64,000 nt of DNA from Sphingobium sp. MI1205 (GCF_001563285.1 NZ_CP005188.1:2919501-2983500), one strand, 5' to 3'. Positions 34,521 to 45,585 are shown, counted from the stretch's first letter. Notes: generated by a model from the letters alone, not told the origin. Numbers and translations: made by a program.

Positions 34521-34846
34521 GAAAATGTCCTCCACCAGGGTTCATGACCCCATAAGTCGCCGACCCTCCTGCTTTTAAAGGACCTAATCAAACAATCTTA
34601 GGGCGCAGTCGGCAGGAATAATGATTAACCCCTTCGAGCATCACCGCGCGAAAGAGAAGTTGCCCGCCATTCGGCGTGAAGGCGTCATATGCGACAACTA
34701 AAGTCGGCTTTCTGGCCGCCGGGCCCACGGCTTTCACTTGAGTGCATTTTTCTATAAGCTGGCATTCGCGATTTATTTCCGAGGCGAATCGAAAGAAGCC
34801 GGAATAGACGGCATCGAGGCGCTTCTACATTGATGGGAGAGGGCTT
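34521..34846. other. Divergent promoter region between Wzc-like gene and oxidase operon
   Basis: About 325 bases separating the end of the polysaccharide cluster from the cytochrome oxidase operon. Both flanking genes are transcribed outward, so promoters for both must lie here. No palindrome or hairpin stood out. A GGGAGAGGG tract just before the GTG at 34847 is the ribosome-binding site of the oxidase operon. Confidence 0.5.
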
Positions 34847-35716
34847 GTGCCGATTGCGGTCGCCATCGCCATGCTGGTGTTGGGTTCCGTCGCATTTCAT
34901 CTGTTCAGTCCGTGGTGGCAAACACCGCTTGCCTCCAATTGGGGCTCCATCGACTCCGCGCTCGACGTAACGTTGTGGATCTGCGCGGCGGCATTCGTAC
35001 TGCTGAACCTGTTCATGGCGTGGACACTGGTTCGCTATCGGCATCGCGCAGGGCATCGCGCGCATTATGAGCCGGAAAACAGCTCGCTGGAAAAGAGACT
35101 GACCTTCTGGACCGCGATCGGCATAGCCGGGATGCTCGCGCCGGGACTGGCGGCGTGGGGCCGCTTTGTGTCGGTGCCGCAAGACGCGGCGGTTGTCGAG
35201 GCTGTTGGCCAGCAGTGGCAGTGGTCCTTCCGCTACCCCGGTCCCGACGGCGTGCTGGGCGCGGCCGGGGTCAAATATATAACCCCAGAAAATGTACTCG
35301 GCCTCGATCCTCTCGACCCGTTCGGACGGGACGATCTGCTGGTAGAAGCCGGGGACATGCATCTGCCGCTGGGCAAGCCAATGAAGATCGTGCTGCGGTC
35401 AAAAGACGTACTGCACAACTTTTATGTGCCTGAGTTCAGGGCGAAGATGGATCTGGTGCCGGGCATCGTCACCTATTTCTGGATGACTCCCACAAAGGCG
35501 GGGACCTTCGACATACTCTGCGCGGAACTGTGCGGTGCGGGGCATCATGAGATGCGGGGCAAGGTGATTGTCGAGTCGCCCAAGGCCTTCGCGCAATGGC
35601 GGGCACAGCAGACAAGCTTTGGTCAGATCCTTGCAGAAGCACCGCCCGCCGCCATGTCCATCCTGCTTATCAAGGCAAACGCCTGTATCGTTCCTGCCAA
35701 CTGGAGCACCCGTTGA
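34847..35716 (+). CDS. ctaC: Cytochrome c oxidase subunit II
   Basis: A 289-residue CuA subunit. Two N-terminal membrane helices (about 5-25 and 43-65, then 87-107) precede the periplasmic cupredoxin domain. The CuA ligands are C225, C229, H233, M236 and E227 in CAELCGAGHHEM, with an upstream His in VLHNFYVPEF. It accepts electrons from cytochrome c. The start is GTG, preceded by GGGAGAGGG. It differs from typical subunit II by a short, Ala-rich C-terminal tail after the cupredoxin domain and by no fused cytochrome c domain. The stop overlaps the subunit I start (TGATG), beginning a six-gene operon. Confidence 0.92.
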   Translation: MPIAVAIAMLVLGSVAFHLFSPWWQTPLASNWGSIDSALDVTLWICAAAFVLLNLFMAWTLVRYRHRAGHRAHYEPENSSLEKRLTFWTAIGIAGMLAPGLAAWGRFVSVPQDAAVVEAVGQQWQWSFRYPGPDGVLGAAGVKYITPENVLGLDPLDPFGRDDLLVEAGDMHLPLGKPMKIVLRSKDVLHNFYVPEFRAKMDLVPGIVTYFWMTPTKAGTFDILCAELCGAGHHEMRGKVIVESPKAFAQWRAQQTSFGQILAEAPPAAMSILLIKANACIVPANWSTR

Positions 35717-37434
35717 TGGCTACCACCCTGGCTGACGACCTGCGACCGCTGCATCATCCGCGCAGTTGGATCACCAAATATGTCTGGAGCCAGGATCACA
35801 AGGTCATCGCCATCCAATATAGCGTCACCGCGATTTCGATCGGACTGGTGGCGTTGGCGCTGTCCGGGCTGATGCGGTTGCAGCTGGGCTTTCCGGGGGT
35901 CTTTCCCTCCATCCAGCCGGACAATTATCTCCAGTTCGTGTCGATGCACGGCATGATCATGGTCGTTTATCTGCTGACAGCCCTGCTGCTCGGTGGCTTT
36001 GGCAATTATCTGATCCCGTTGATGATCGGGGCGCGGGACATGGTATTCCCCTTCGTCAATATGCTGAGCTACTGGCTTTATCTGCTGTCGGTGATCGTAC
36101 TGGTGGCGGGCTTCTTCGTACCGGGCGGGCCGACGGGGGCGGGGTGGACACTCTATCCGCCGCAAGCGATCAGCGAAGGGACGCCCGGGCATCAGTGGGG
36201 CATCGCCACGATGCTGGTCAGCCTGGCCATCTTCGTCGCCGCCTTCACCATGGGAGGCCTTAATTATGTGACGACCGTGCTGCAGGCGCGGACCAAGGGC
36301 ATGACCCTGATGCGGATGCCCCTTTCGGTATGGGGCATCTTCACCGCCTCGGTCATGGGCCTGCTTGCCTTCCCGGCACTGTTCGTCGCCGCGATCATGA
36401 TGCTGTTCGATCATTTTGCAGGCACCAGCTTCTTCATGCCGACGATGCAGTCGATGGGCGCAGTCACCGATACGCAAGGCGGCAGCCCCCTGCTGTTCCA
36501 GCATCTCTTCTGGTTCTTCGGTCATCCCGAAGTCTATATCGTCGCCCTGCCAGCCTTTGGCATCGTGTCCGACCTGATCAGCGTCCATGCGCGACGCAAC
36601 ATCTTTGGATATCGCATGATGGTCTGGGCGATCGTCATCATCGGCGCCTTGAGCTTCCTCGTCTGGGCGCATCATATGTATGTAAGCGGGATGAACCCCT
36701 ATTTCGGGTTCTTCTTTGCCACATCGACGCTGATCATCGCCATTCCGACCGCGATCAAGGTCTATAACTGGCTGCTGACACTGTGGCGTGGCGACATTCA
36801 TATGCGCGTGCCGATGCTGTTCGCCATCGCCTTCATCTTCACCTTCATCCATGGCGGCCTGTCGGGACTGTTTCTGGGCAATGTCAGCGTCGATGTGCCA
36901 CTGTCCGACACCTTCTTTGTCGTCGCGCATTTCCACATGGTGATGGGCGTGTCGCCGGTTCTGGTCATCTTCGGCGCCATTTATCACTGGTATCCCAAGA
37001 TTTTCGGCCGGATGTGGAACGAGACGCTGGGCAAGCTCCACTTCTGGATCACCTTTCTCGGGACCTACGCCATTTTCCTGCCGATGCACTATCTGGGCAT
37101 ATTGGGCGTGCCGCGCCGCTATTATGCGTTGGGGGAAACGGCCTTCATCCCACAATCGGTGCATCTGGCGAATGAATGGATCAGCATTGCCGCGCTGGTC
37201 GTGTTCGCGGCACAGGGCCTCTTCTTCTTCAACATGATCTGGAGCCTGTTCCGGGGGCCGCGCGCCGACCCCAATCCCTGGGGCGCAGCGAGCCTTGAAT
37301 GGCTGACGCCCCAGACGCCGCCAACCCACGGCAATTGGGGAACGAAACTGCCGGTCGTGTATCGCTGGGCCTATGACTATAGCGTGCCGGGTGCGCCGCG
37401 CGACTTCATCCCCCAGACGGAACCGCGCACATGA
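35716..37434 (+). CDS. ctaD: Cytochrome c oxidase subunit I
   Basis: A 572-residue heme-copper oxidase catalytic subunit with 12 membrane helices. Key features are MHGMIMVVYLLTALL (low-spin heme ligand region), FWFFGHPEVYIVALP (CuB His cross-linked to Tyr), WAHHMYVSGM (CuB ligands) and VAHFHMVMGVSP (heme a3 and a ligands). It reduces O2 to water and pumps protons. The ATG overlaps the upstream stop. Sequence style is type A (mitochondrial-like). The 3' end overlaps the next gene start by four bases. Confidence 0.95.
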   Translation: MATTLADDLRPLHHPRSWITKYVWSQDHKVIAIQYSVTAISIGLVALALSGLMRLQLGFPGVFPSIQPDNYLQFVSMHGMIMVVYLLTALLLGGFGNYLIPLMIGARDMVFPFVNMLSYWLYLLSVIVLVAGFFVPGGPTGAGWTLYPPQAISEGTPGHQWGIATMLVSLAIFVAAFTMGGLNYVTTVLQARTKGMTLMRMPLSVWGIFTASVMGLLAFPALFVAAIMMLFDHFAGTSFFMPTMQSMGAVTDTQGGSPLLFQHLFWFFGHPEVYIVALPAFGIVSDLISVHARRNIFGYRMMVWAIVIIGALSFLVWAHHMYVSGMNPYFGFFFATSTLIIAIPTAIKVYNWLLTLWRGDIHMRVPMLFAIAFIFTFIHGGLSGLFLGNVSVDVPLSDTFFVVAHFHMVMGVSPVLVIFGAIYHWYPKIFGRMWNETLGKLHFWITFLGTYAIFLPMHYLGILGVPRRYYALGETAFIPQSVHLANEWISIAALVVFAAQGLFFFNMIWSLFRGPRADPNPWGAASLEWLTPQTPPTHGNWGTKLPVVYRWAYDYSVPGAPRDFIPQTEPRT

Positions 37435-38030
37435 CCATCCTCTCGCGCCTCACCGAAAAAAGCTGGGAGCCGACGAGCGACCGTGACCCCGACGCCCTGC
37501 CCGGCGACCGGCCTTCCGCAGGGAGCGTCGGCCTTGCCGTTTATTTCGCCGTTGCGATGGTCATGTTCTCTCTGCTCGGCGCGGCCTATCTCATGCGCAT
37601 GGGGCTACACGCCGCGATGGGCCATGCGGACGACTGGGTCCCCATGCCCCATCCGCCTCTGCTGTGGATCAACAGCGCCATTTTGGTCGCGAGCAGTGTG
37701 GCTTGGGAGATTGCGCGGCGGTCCGATGCGGAAAGCCGCAGAGCGCGCGCTTCGCTTGCCGGAGCGGCGCTCGGTCTTTGCTTCCTTATCGGCCAGTGGG
37801 CGCTGTGGCGCCATTATCAGGCGGGGGGCTATTATCTCTCGTCCAATCCCAGCAACGCCTTCTTCTATCTGCTGACCGCGCTGCATGGCATTCACATCCT
37901 TGGCGGGCTGGTCGCCGCCGCATGGGTGCTGGCGGAGCGGAACCCGGCACATGCCCGCCTTTGCGCCATCTACTGGCACTTCCTTCTCTTCATCTGGATT
38001 CTGATTACCGCGCTGCTCGTATCGACATGA
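37431..38030 (+). CDS. Cytochrome c oxidase subunit III-like protein (first copy)
   Basis: A 199-residue protein with five hydrophobic helices. The C-terminal part has FFYLLTALHGIHILGGLVAAAWVL and IYWHFLLFIWILI, the subunit III signature (HGxHxxGG and YWHFxxxxW). It overlaps the subunit I stop by four bases. A second, longer subunit III gene follows. Two adjacent subunit III homologues recall the coxMNOP-type alternative oxidase described in Bradyrhizobium. The two may form one heterodimeric subunit III, or only one may be used; this cannot be told from sequence. Confidence 0.85.
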   Translation: MTILSRLTEKSWEPTSDRDPDALPGDRPSAGSVGLAVYFAVAMVMFSLLGAAYLMRMGLHAAMGHADDWVPMPHPPLLWINSAILVASSVAWEIARRSDAESRRARASLAGAALGLCFLIGQWALWRHYQAGGYYLSSNPSNAFFYLLTALHGIHILGGLVAAAWVLAERNPAHARLCAIYWHFLLFIWILITALLVST

Positions 38031-38042
38031 GGTCACATCGCC

Positions 38043-38735
38043 ATGTCCAATAGCCTGTCGGAGAAAAGAGATCGGGAGATCATAACCCCCTCCCTGCGTG
38101 AAATAGCCGCCGACTGGTCGGCCGATCAGGAGGTGTTTCGCCATACCCATTGGGGCAAGGCGATGATGTGGATCTTTCTGCTTTCCGACACCTTCATCTT
38201 CTCCTGCTTCCTCACGGGCTATATGACGATGCGATCGTCCGCCACACTGCCCTGGCCCAACGCAGCCGAAGTATTTGCGCTCAACATCGGCGGACAGGAC
38301 GTCCCTCTCATCCTCATCGCGATCATGACGTTTGTCCTGATCAGTTCCAGCGGCACGATGGCGATGGCGGTCAATTTTGGATACCGGCGTGACCGGCGCA
38401 AGACGGCGAAACTGATGCTGCTGACCGCTGTGTTCGGCATGATGTTCGTCGGCATGCAGGCCTTTGAATGGACCAAGCTGATCCACGAAGGCGTACGCCC
38501 CTGGAGCAATCCCATGGGCGCGCCGCAATTCGGCGCTTCCTTCTTCATGATCACCGGATTCCACGGCCTGCATGTCACATGCGGGGTCATCCTGCTGTTG
38601 ATCGTCGCGTCCAAGGTAGCGCGCGGCCATTATGATCGGAATGGCGATTACAGTGCGGTCGAGATTGCCGGTCTCTACTGGCATTTCGTCGATCTGGTCT
38701 GGGTCTTCATATTCGCCTTCTTCTATCTCTGGTGA
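38043..38735 (+). CDS. ctaE: Cytochrome c oxidase subunit III (second copy)
   Basis: A 230-residue membrane protein with five helices and the classical subunit III motifs: AFEWTKLIHEG near 140-150 (conserved Glu region), GFHGLHVTCGVILLL, and GLYWHFVDLVWVFIF at the C-terminus. Subunit III stabilises the oxidase and the proton uptake path. The stop overlaps the next start (TGATG). Confidence 0.9.
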   Translation: MSNSLSEKRDREIITPSLREIAADWSADQEVFRHTHWGKAMMWIFLLSDTFIFSCFLTGYMTMRSSATLPWPNAAEVFALNIGGQDVPLILIAIMTFVLISSSGTMAMAVNFGYRRDRRKTAKLMLLTAVFGMMFVGMQAFEWTKLIHEGVRPWSNPMGAPQFGASFFMITGFHGLHVTCGVILLLIVASKVARGHYDRNGDYSAVEIAGLYWHFVDLVWVFIFAFFYLW

Positions 38736-39094
38736 TGGCCATGAAACATGAAATAGCCAGTCCCGAAACCACTGCCTCCCCTGAAGGACAGCAGCATCCC
38801 ACCAGCCTCTACCTCAAGGTATGGGGCTATCTCTTCGTGCTGAGCGCCATGTCGTACATGGTCGATTACATGCATGTGCAGGGGATCATCCGCTGGACGC
38901 TGATCATCCTGTTCATGCTGCTGAAGGCGGGCCTTATCCTGTCGATCTTCATGCATCTTGCCTGGGAAAGGCTGTCGCTGATCTACGCGATCCTGGTGCC
39001 GCCACTGCTGCTGCTGGTGCTGGTGCGCATCATGATGATCGAAGCGGACTATGCCTATTGGACGCGGGCGATCTTCATGGGCGGGGGAGGATGA
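38735..39094 (+). CDS. Cytochrome c oxidase subunit IV family protein (CyoD/COX4_pro-like)
   Basis: A 119-residue protein with three hydrophobic helices (YLFVLSAMSYMVDY, WTLIILFMLLKAGLILSIFMHL, YAILVPPLLLLVLVRIMM). Its size and the KAGLILSIFMHL segment fit the prokaryotic subunit IV family. The ATG at 38735 overlaps the previous stop; a GTG one codon earlier is less likely. It ends five bases before the next ATG. Confidence 0.85.
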   Translation: MAMKHEIASPETTASPEGQQHPTSLYLKVWGYLFVLSAMSYMVDYMHVQGIIRWTLIILFMLLKAGLILSIFMHLAWERLSLIYAILVPPLLLLVLVRIMMIEADYAYWTRAIFMGGGG

Positions 39095-39098
39095 AGCC

Positions 39099-39773
39099 AT
39101 GAACAGGATGCGCTGGCTGGTCACGGGCCTTTGCATTGCCGGAGCGATGGGCGTGCTCTGGAGCGTCAACTGGTTCGCCTGGCAGCTCTATCCACACGGC
39201 AATGTCGGAGGCCTTGCCTACAAGCCCGCGGACGATATGCCGCCACGCATCGACATGGTATCCGTGCAGCGGGACTGGCCCGAGAGCCTCGGCGGCCCCG
39301 GCGAGGGCAATCGGCTGATCGCCTATCATCGTGAGATGCGAGGGAAGACCCCCCTGCCCGTCGCCGACGGAACCGGCCCGACTTCAGCCCCGGTCGATCT
39401 TGGCATGCTGCTCGCCCGTGCCGATGTCGCCATGGGAAAGGCGAAGATGCAGTTATGCGCCAGTTGCCACGACTTCACCCTGGGTGGGCCCAACCGCATC
39501 GGGCCGAATTTGTGGGGCGTGGTTGGACGTCCGGTCGGAAGCCATCCCGGCTTTGCCTATTCGCCCGCGATGAATGCGCAGGGTGGCGACTGGACCTATG
39601 ACAAGCTGTTCGAATTCCTCGCGTCGCCAGCACGCGACATGCCCGGGACGAAGATGGCCTTTGCCGGTCTTAGGCGACCGGAGGATCGGGCAGCGTTGAT
39701 CAGGTATCTCGCTACTTTGGGAAGTGGCGCGCCGCCGCTGCCGAAACTCGCGCAGGACGGCGCTCCCCAATAA
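39099..39773 (+). CDS. Membrane-anchored c-type cytochrome
   Basis: A 224-residue protein with an N-terminal membrane anchor (about 7-27) and one heme c site CASCH (120-124). M186 in MPGTKMAFAGL is the probable axial ligand. The fold matches mitochondrial-type class I cytochromes (GPNLWGVVGRPVGS in the middle). As the last gene of the oxidase operon it is the likely electron donor to CuA. GGGGGAGG lies eight bases before the ATG. The stop codon abuts the convergent DUF2189 gene with no spacer. Confidence 0.9.
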   Translation: MNRMRWLVTGLCIAGAMGVLWSVNWFAWQLYPHGNVGGLAYKPADDMPPRIDMVSVQRDWPESLGGPGEGNRLIAYHREMRGKTPLPVADGTGPTSAPVDLGMLLARADVAMGKAKMQLCASCHDFTLGGPNRIGPNLWGVVGRPVGSHPGFAYSPAMNAQGGDWTYDKLFEFLASPARDMPGTKMAFAGLRRPEDRAALIRYLATLGSGAPPLPKLAQDGAPQ

Positions 39774-40574
39774 TCAGCGAACCACGGCTCGCGTGTAAAG
39801 GTGCCAGGTCGCATAGCCCAACAAGGGCAGCACCACCGCAAGCCCGACCAAACCCGGCAACGCGCCCAGGGTCAGCAGGCCGACCACGATCAGCCCCCAT
39901 GTCGCGACTGTCACGGGATTGTTCCACGCCACCCGAACCGACGTCCGCAGCGCGACGCCCCAATTGACGTTCTTGTCGATGATCATCGGGAAGGACACCA
40001 CACTGATGGCCAGCGCCACAATGGCGAAGCCCAGCCCCACCAGATTGCCAATGATGATCATCTTCCAACCTTCGGTCGTACCGAATACCGCATTCAGGAA
40101 GGCCTCTACGGAAGAAACAGCGTCCGGCCCGAGCCCGCCTACGGTCGCATTATAGATGAACCAGGCAGCGGCGATCCATGCCAGGAACAGCATGGCCGTG
40201 ACGCTGGTCAGGTCGAAGAGCGACGGGGCGGACGGCCCGCGAACCACATCCAGAAAATGCCGCCACCGCGCATCCAGGCCCTGTTCCCGGCGTCGCGCCA
40301 ATTCGTAAAAGCCGCTTGCCAGCGGTGGGCTGAACAGGATGGAACCGGCCAGCAGCGGAAAGAGCAGCGGCAAAATGGATACACGACTGGCTATCAGGAT
40401 GGCAAAGAGCACCACAAGAGGATAAATGAACCCGATAAACACCAAGTCGCCACGCTTTGCCTGAAAGTCCTCCCAACCCTGACGAAGCGAGATTCTAAGA
40501 TCGTCAAAGCCGATCTTGCGGATTTCATAATCGCCGCTGCCCGGTACAAGATCTGCTGGATGCGCAATTGCCAT
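39774..40574 (-). CDS. DUF2189 domain-containing membrane protein
   Basis: A 266-residue protein with about six hydrophobic helices. The N-terminal IRKIGFDDLRISLRQGWEDF pattern and the PLLFPLLAGSILFSPPLASGFYELARR segment are typical of DUF2189. Function is unknown; members often lie near cytochrome oxidase genes, as here. Its stop codon directly abuts that of the cytochrome c gene on the other strand. Confidence 0.85.
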   Translation of the reverse strand: MAIAHPADLVPGSGDYEIRKIGFDDLRISLRQGWEDFQAKRGDLVFIGFIYPLVVLFAILIASRVSILPLLFPLLAGSILFSPPLASGFYELARRREQGLDARWRHFLDVVRGPSAPSLFDLTSVTAMLFLAWIAAAWFIYNATVGGLGPDAVSSVEAFLNAVFGTTEGWKMIIIGNLVGLGFAIVALAISVVSFPMIIDKNVNWGVALRTSVRVAWNNPVTVATWGLIVVGLLTLGALPGLVGLAVVLPLLGYATWHLYTRAVVR

Positions 40575-43138
<2,564 letters not shown>

Positions 43139-43145
43139 AACTGAA

Positions 43146-43181
43146 GCCGCCGCGCATCCTGTTCGCAGGCTGCGCGGCGGC
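43146..43181. terminator. Strong bidirectional hairpin terminator after katG
   Basis: GCCGCCGCGC pairs perfectly with GCGCGGCGGC. Inside, one further A-T pair, one mismatch and CCTG-TTCG-CAGG close a stem capped by a TTCG tetraloop. It sits between the katG stop and the end of a convergent gene. On the plus strand it is followed by a C-rich stretch then TTTT, so it may act by structure on both strands. Confidence 0.75.
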
Positions 43182-43201
43182 AATAATCCACATCCCCCCT
43201 T

Positions 43202-43819
43202 TTAATGCAGGTCGCGCCTGCCATGATCGGCATCGCCAAAGCGACTCTGTCGAGGGAGATGCGAAGCACCGTTAGGTTCGCCCGGCTCATGAACCAACTC
43301 TTCGAACAACGCGCGATAGTGAATCATCGCCTGACGAAGATCCTCGGTATCGGCTTCGCCTCTGGCATGCCGGATGGCAATGTCATGGGCAGAGCGGTAG
43401 TTTTGGACAACTTCCGGATGATCGACGGATAGGTCAGCCGAGCGGCGATCGAAGTCGGTGATCGGATAGCCCCGCGCTTCCATGACTTCGGTCAGCAGGA
43501 CGTCGGCGCGAGAAACCGCACCTTGGGGATCATCGACAAACTGGCTTTGCACCTTCATCCAGCCATCGTTGAACATATCAACCTGCTGGGGTGACAGCCG
43601 CCTCAACGAAAAGCTCGCCACACGCCTTTCGCGTTCCTGCAATTCGGCTTCTGCCCTGCGGGAGCTGCCGACCTCTTCGACGGTGCGGGAATATTCCGGT
43701 CCGAACTTCGACCGCAGGTTGGCGCGATGCCGGTTGCGCATGAGGAGCGCGAAGATCCCAGCCAATAGGACAAGTACGACCAGTCCCAAGCCGATTTCCA
43801 GGGGAGTAAGCGTCACCAT
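43202..43819 (-). CDS. Membrane-anchored hypothetical protein
   Basis: A 205-residue protein. One N-terminal helix (about 8-27) is followed by a basic, charged cytoplasmic region rich in Arg and Glu, likely helical. Conserved-looking blocks are FGPEYSRTVEE near 39-49 and GYPITDFDRRSADLSVDHPEVV near 117-138. I cannot assign a function. The ATG has AAGGAGG six bases upstream. Its 5' region contains a possible extracytoplasmic sigma factor promoter (43874-43899), which together with katG nearby suggests a stress role. Confidence 0.75.
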   Translation of the reverse strand: MVTLTPLEIGLGLVVLVLLAGIFALLMRNRHRANLRSKFGPEYSRTVEEVGSSRRAEAELQERERRVASFSLRRLSPQQVDMFNDGWMKVQSQFVDDPQGAVSRADVLLTEVMEARGYPITDFDRRSADLSVDHPEVVQNYRSAHDIAIRHARGEADTEDLRQAMIHYRALFEELVHEPGEPNGASHLPRQSRFGDADHGRRDLH

Positions 43820-43873
43820 GACATCCTCCTTGGCCTGTTGAGGCCGCTGATGGCGCCCACCGCTGCCGCTGTT

Positions 43874-43899
43874 AACCTTGGTCGATAGCGCTTTGTTCC
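43874..43899 (-). promoter_or_regulatory. Possible EcfG-type promoter for the 43202-43819 gene
   Basis: On the minus strand GGAAC is followed after 17 bases by GGTT, close to the GGAAC-N16/17-CGTT consensus of the alphaproteobacterial general stress sigma factor EcfG. It would start a transcript about 40-50 bases before the ATG. One mismatch in the -10 box makes this tentative. Confidence 0.3.
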
Positions 43900-43903
43900 G
43901 CGC

Positions 43904-44116
43904 TCAGCGGCGGCGAAACAGCAGGTAAGCAAAAGCCGTCACGACCAGGCCCATTCCTATCGTCCAGCCGTTGGAATGCATCGCCCGCTGCGGTGCCCGC
44001 TCCGTTTCGAACGGACGCTCGCGGGCGGGGCGGGTTCGCCTCTGCCGCTGTGTGGGAACTGGGTGCAGCGGATAGGGGGACTGGCTGGCGGTGGGAACTC
44101 GGGGTTTGTGGGTCAT
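43904..44116 (-). CDS. Small tail-anchored membrane protein
   Basis: A 70-residue basic protein. The first 45 residues are Pro/Arg/Gln-rich and probably disordered; the last 22 form one hydrophobic helix ending in RRR (WTIGMGLVVTAFAYLLF). The ATG at 44116 is preceded by AAGGAG with a six-base gap. A second ATG two codons upstream lies within that site. No family is recognised. The clear ribosome-binding site and well-formed helix argue that it is real. Confidence 0.55.
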   Translation of the reverse strand: MTHKPRVPTASQSPYPLHPVPTQRQRRTRPARERPFETERAPQRAMHSNGWTIGMGLVVTAFAYLLFRRR

Positions 44117-44176
44117 CTCCATCTCCTTGCCCTTCCCAACTCAGCGCGCCGCTCATGGCTCCCTGACGCATTTGAT

Positions 44177-44201
44177 GGAACGTCGCGGCTGGCTGCCAGT
44201 T
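44177..44201 (+). promoter_or_regulatory. Possible EcfG-type promoter upstream of the alpha/beta hydrolase
   Basis: GGAAC followed after 16 bases by AGTT lies about 33 bases before the ATG at 44234. This fits the GGAAC-N16/17-CGTT consensus with one mismatch. Supported only by pattern and by the stress-type genes around it. Confidence 0.3.
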
Positions 44202-44233
44202 GCCGTAACTTAAAGTAATAAGGAGCGGCTTCG

Positions 44234-45055
44234 ATGCACATTCAAACAGCTGAAGGCCATGCCATCCACGTCAAGGACATGGGCTCCGGGCACCCGGTCC
44301 TCCTCATCCATGGCTGGCCGCTGACAGGCGACATGTGGGAGTATCAGGTGCTGGCGCTACTCGAAGCAGGCTATCGGGTGATAACCTATGACCGGCGTGG
44401 CTTCGGCCATTCGGGCCACCCCGCAGACGGCTATAATTATGATGTTTTTGCCGATGATCTCGCGGCGGTCATCGACCATGTCGGTGCGCCCAGAGTATCG
44501 CTCGTAGGCTTTTCGATGGGCGGCGGCGAAATCGCCCGTTACCTTTCACGCCACGGATCGGCCAGAGTCGATCGGGCGGTGCTGATATCATCGGTCGTGC
44601 CCTATGTGCTGAAAGACGACAGCAATCCCGATGGGGTTGAGGAATCCGTACTGGACCAGATGCAGGCGCAGGTGCGCGAGGATCGCTTCGCTTTCCTCCA
44701 GACCTTCGCCAAGACCTTCTATGGCATTGGCCTGGTCTCAAAGCCGGTGAGCAGTGCCCTGTTGGACTGGACCTTCGCGCTGGCGATCATGGCGAGTCCC
44801 AAGGCGACGATCGATTGCATCAACGCCTTTGGCCGCACCGATTTCCGCCCGGACCTTGCCGCTTTCAACATTCCCACACTGATCATTCACGGAACGAGCG
44901 ACAAGACGTTGCCGATTGATCCCACGGGACGGGCGGCAGCGGCAGGCATAGCTGGCGCGGAACTGGTCGAATATGATGGCGAACCGCACGGACTGTTCGC
45001 GACAGCGCCGGACCGGCTAAACGCCGATCTGCTGCGTTTCCTCGAGCAACGATGA
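44234..45055 (+). CDS. Alpha/beta hydrolase, non-heme haloperoxidase-like
   Basis: A 273-residue alpha/beta hydrolase. The nucleophile is S94 in VGFSMGGGE, with Asp in HGTSDKTLP near 225 and His in GEPHGLF near 254. HGWPLTGDMW near 26-35 forms the oxyanion region, and YDRRGFGHS is a family hallmark of cofactor-free haloperoxidases/esterases. Such enzymes hydrolyse esters; perhydrolysis is possible. AAGGAGC precedes the ATG. The next gene overlaps its stop (ATGA). The natural substrate is unknown. Confidence 0.88.
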   Translation: MHIQTAEGHAIHVKDMGSGHPVLLIHGWPLTGDMWEYQVLALLEAGYRVITYDRRGFGHSGHPADGYNYDVFADDLAAVIDHVGAPRVSLVGFSMGGGEIARYLSRHGSARVDRAVLISSVVPYVLKDDSNPDGVEESVLDQMQAQVREDRFAFLQTFAKTFYGIGLVSKPVSSALLDWTFALAIMASPKATIDCINAFGRTDFRPDLAAFNIPTLIIHGTSDKTLPIDPTGRAAAAGIAGAELVEYDGEPHGLFATAPDRLNADLLRFLEQR

Positions 45056-45399
45056 TGCCGCGAGCGGCACGGACCAAAGGAAGCCGAAAAACCGGCCTTT
45101 CCGGCGCGACGCTAAAGGCTGATCCGCTTGGGCTGGCGTTCGACAGCTGGCGGCTGGGCATGGAAGCCTGGACGGTGATCGGACTCCGCATACCCAAGTT
45201 GCTCGCTGGCAATCCAGCCGCCGCGTTGGAGGCACAGCGCATGGTGGTCGAGAAGATCGAGGCCGTGGGAGTGCTGCAATGGAAGGCGCTGACGGGTAGT
45301 TTGGGTTCGACGCCTGAAAAGGCCATGCGGGCCTCCATCACGCATTACCGCAAATCGGTGGATGGAAACAGGCGACGGCTTGCTCGACGCCCAAAATGA
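45052..45399 (+). CDS. Small hypothetical protein, possibly phasin-like
   Basis: A 115-residue protein with a basic N-terminus. A helical segment with regularly spaced hydrophobic residues follows (LAFDSWRLGMEAWTVIGLRIPKLL, then ALEAQRMVVEKIEAVG). The amphipathic helix pattern recalls phasin-type proteins, but I cannot confirm the family. Its ATG overlaps the stop of the hydrolase, so it is co-translated. Confidence 0.55.
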   Translation: MMPRAARTKGSRKTGLSGATLKADPLGLAFDSWRLGMEAWTVIGLRIPKLLAGNPAAALEAQRMVVEKIEAVGVLQWKALTGSLGSTPEKAMRASITHYRKSVDGNRRRLARRPK

Positions 45400-45585
45400 T
45401 GAGGCCCGGTTCCGGCACGGCGACACTGCTGGCTGATCATAGTCGCCAAGACTTCGATCCAACTCGGCCGAAAAGCCGCTTTCTATGAAGGAAAACATGC
45501 ACGGTTGATCCTGGTTAGGCAATTTCAGGGGAACGCCGCGCCGCCCCCCGAATTGAACAAGCATACAAGCAGGAGAGAATTTTCC

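Noticed and set aside
35623..37329. A 568-codon open frame on the minus strand opposite cytochrome oxidase subunit I
   Set aside because: It lies wholly antisense to a strongly conserved gene and its product is His/Gln/Asp-rich with no domain, as expected from a GC-rich shadow frame.
45530..45555. A GGAAC box upstream of the redox enzyme gene as a third EcfG-like promoter
   Set aside because: At 16-17 bases spacing the -10 position reads AATT/ATTG, which matches the CGTT consensus too poorly.
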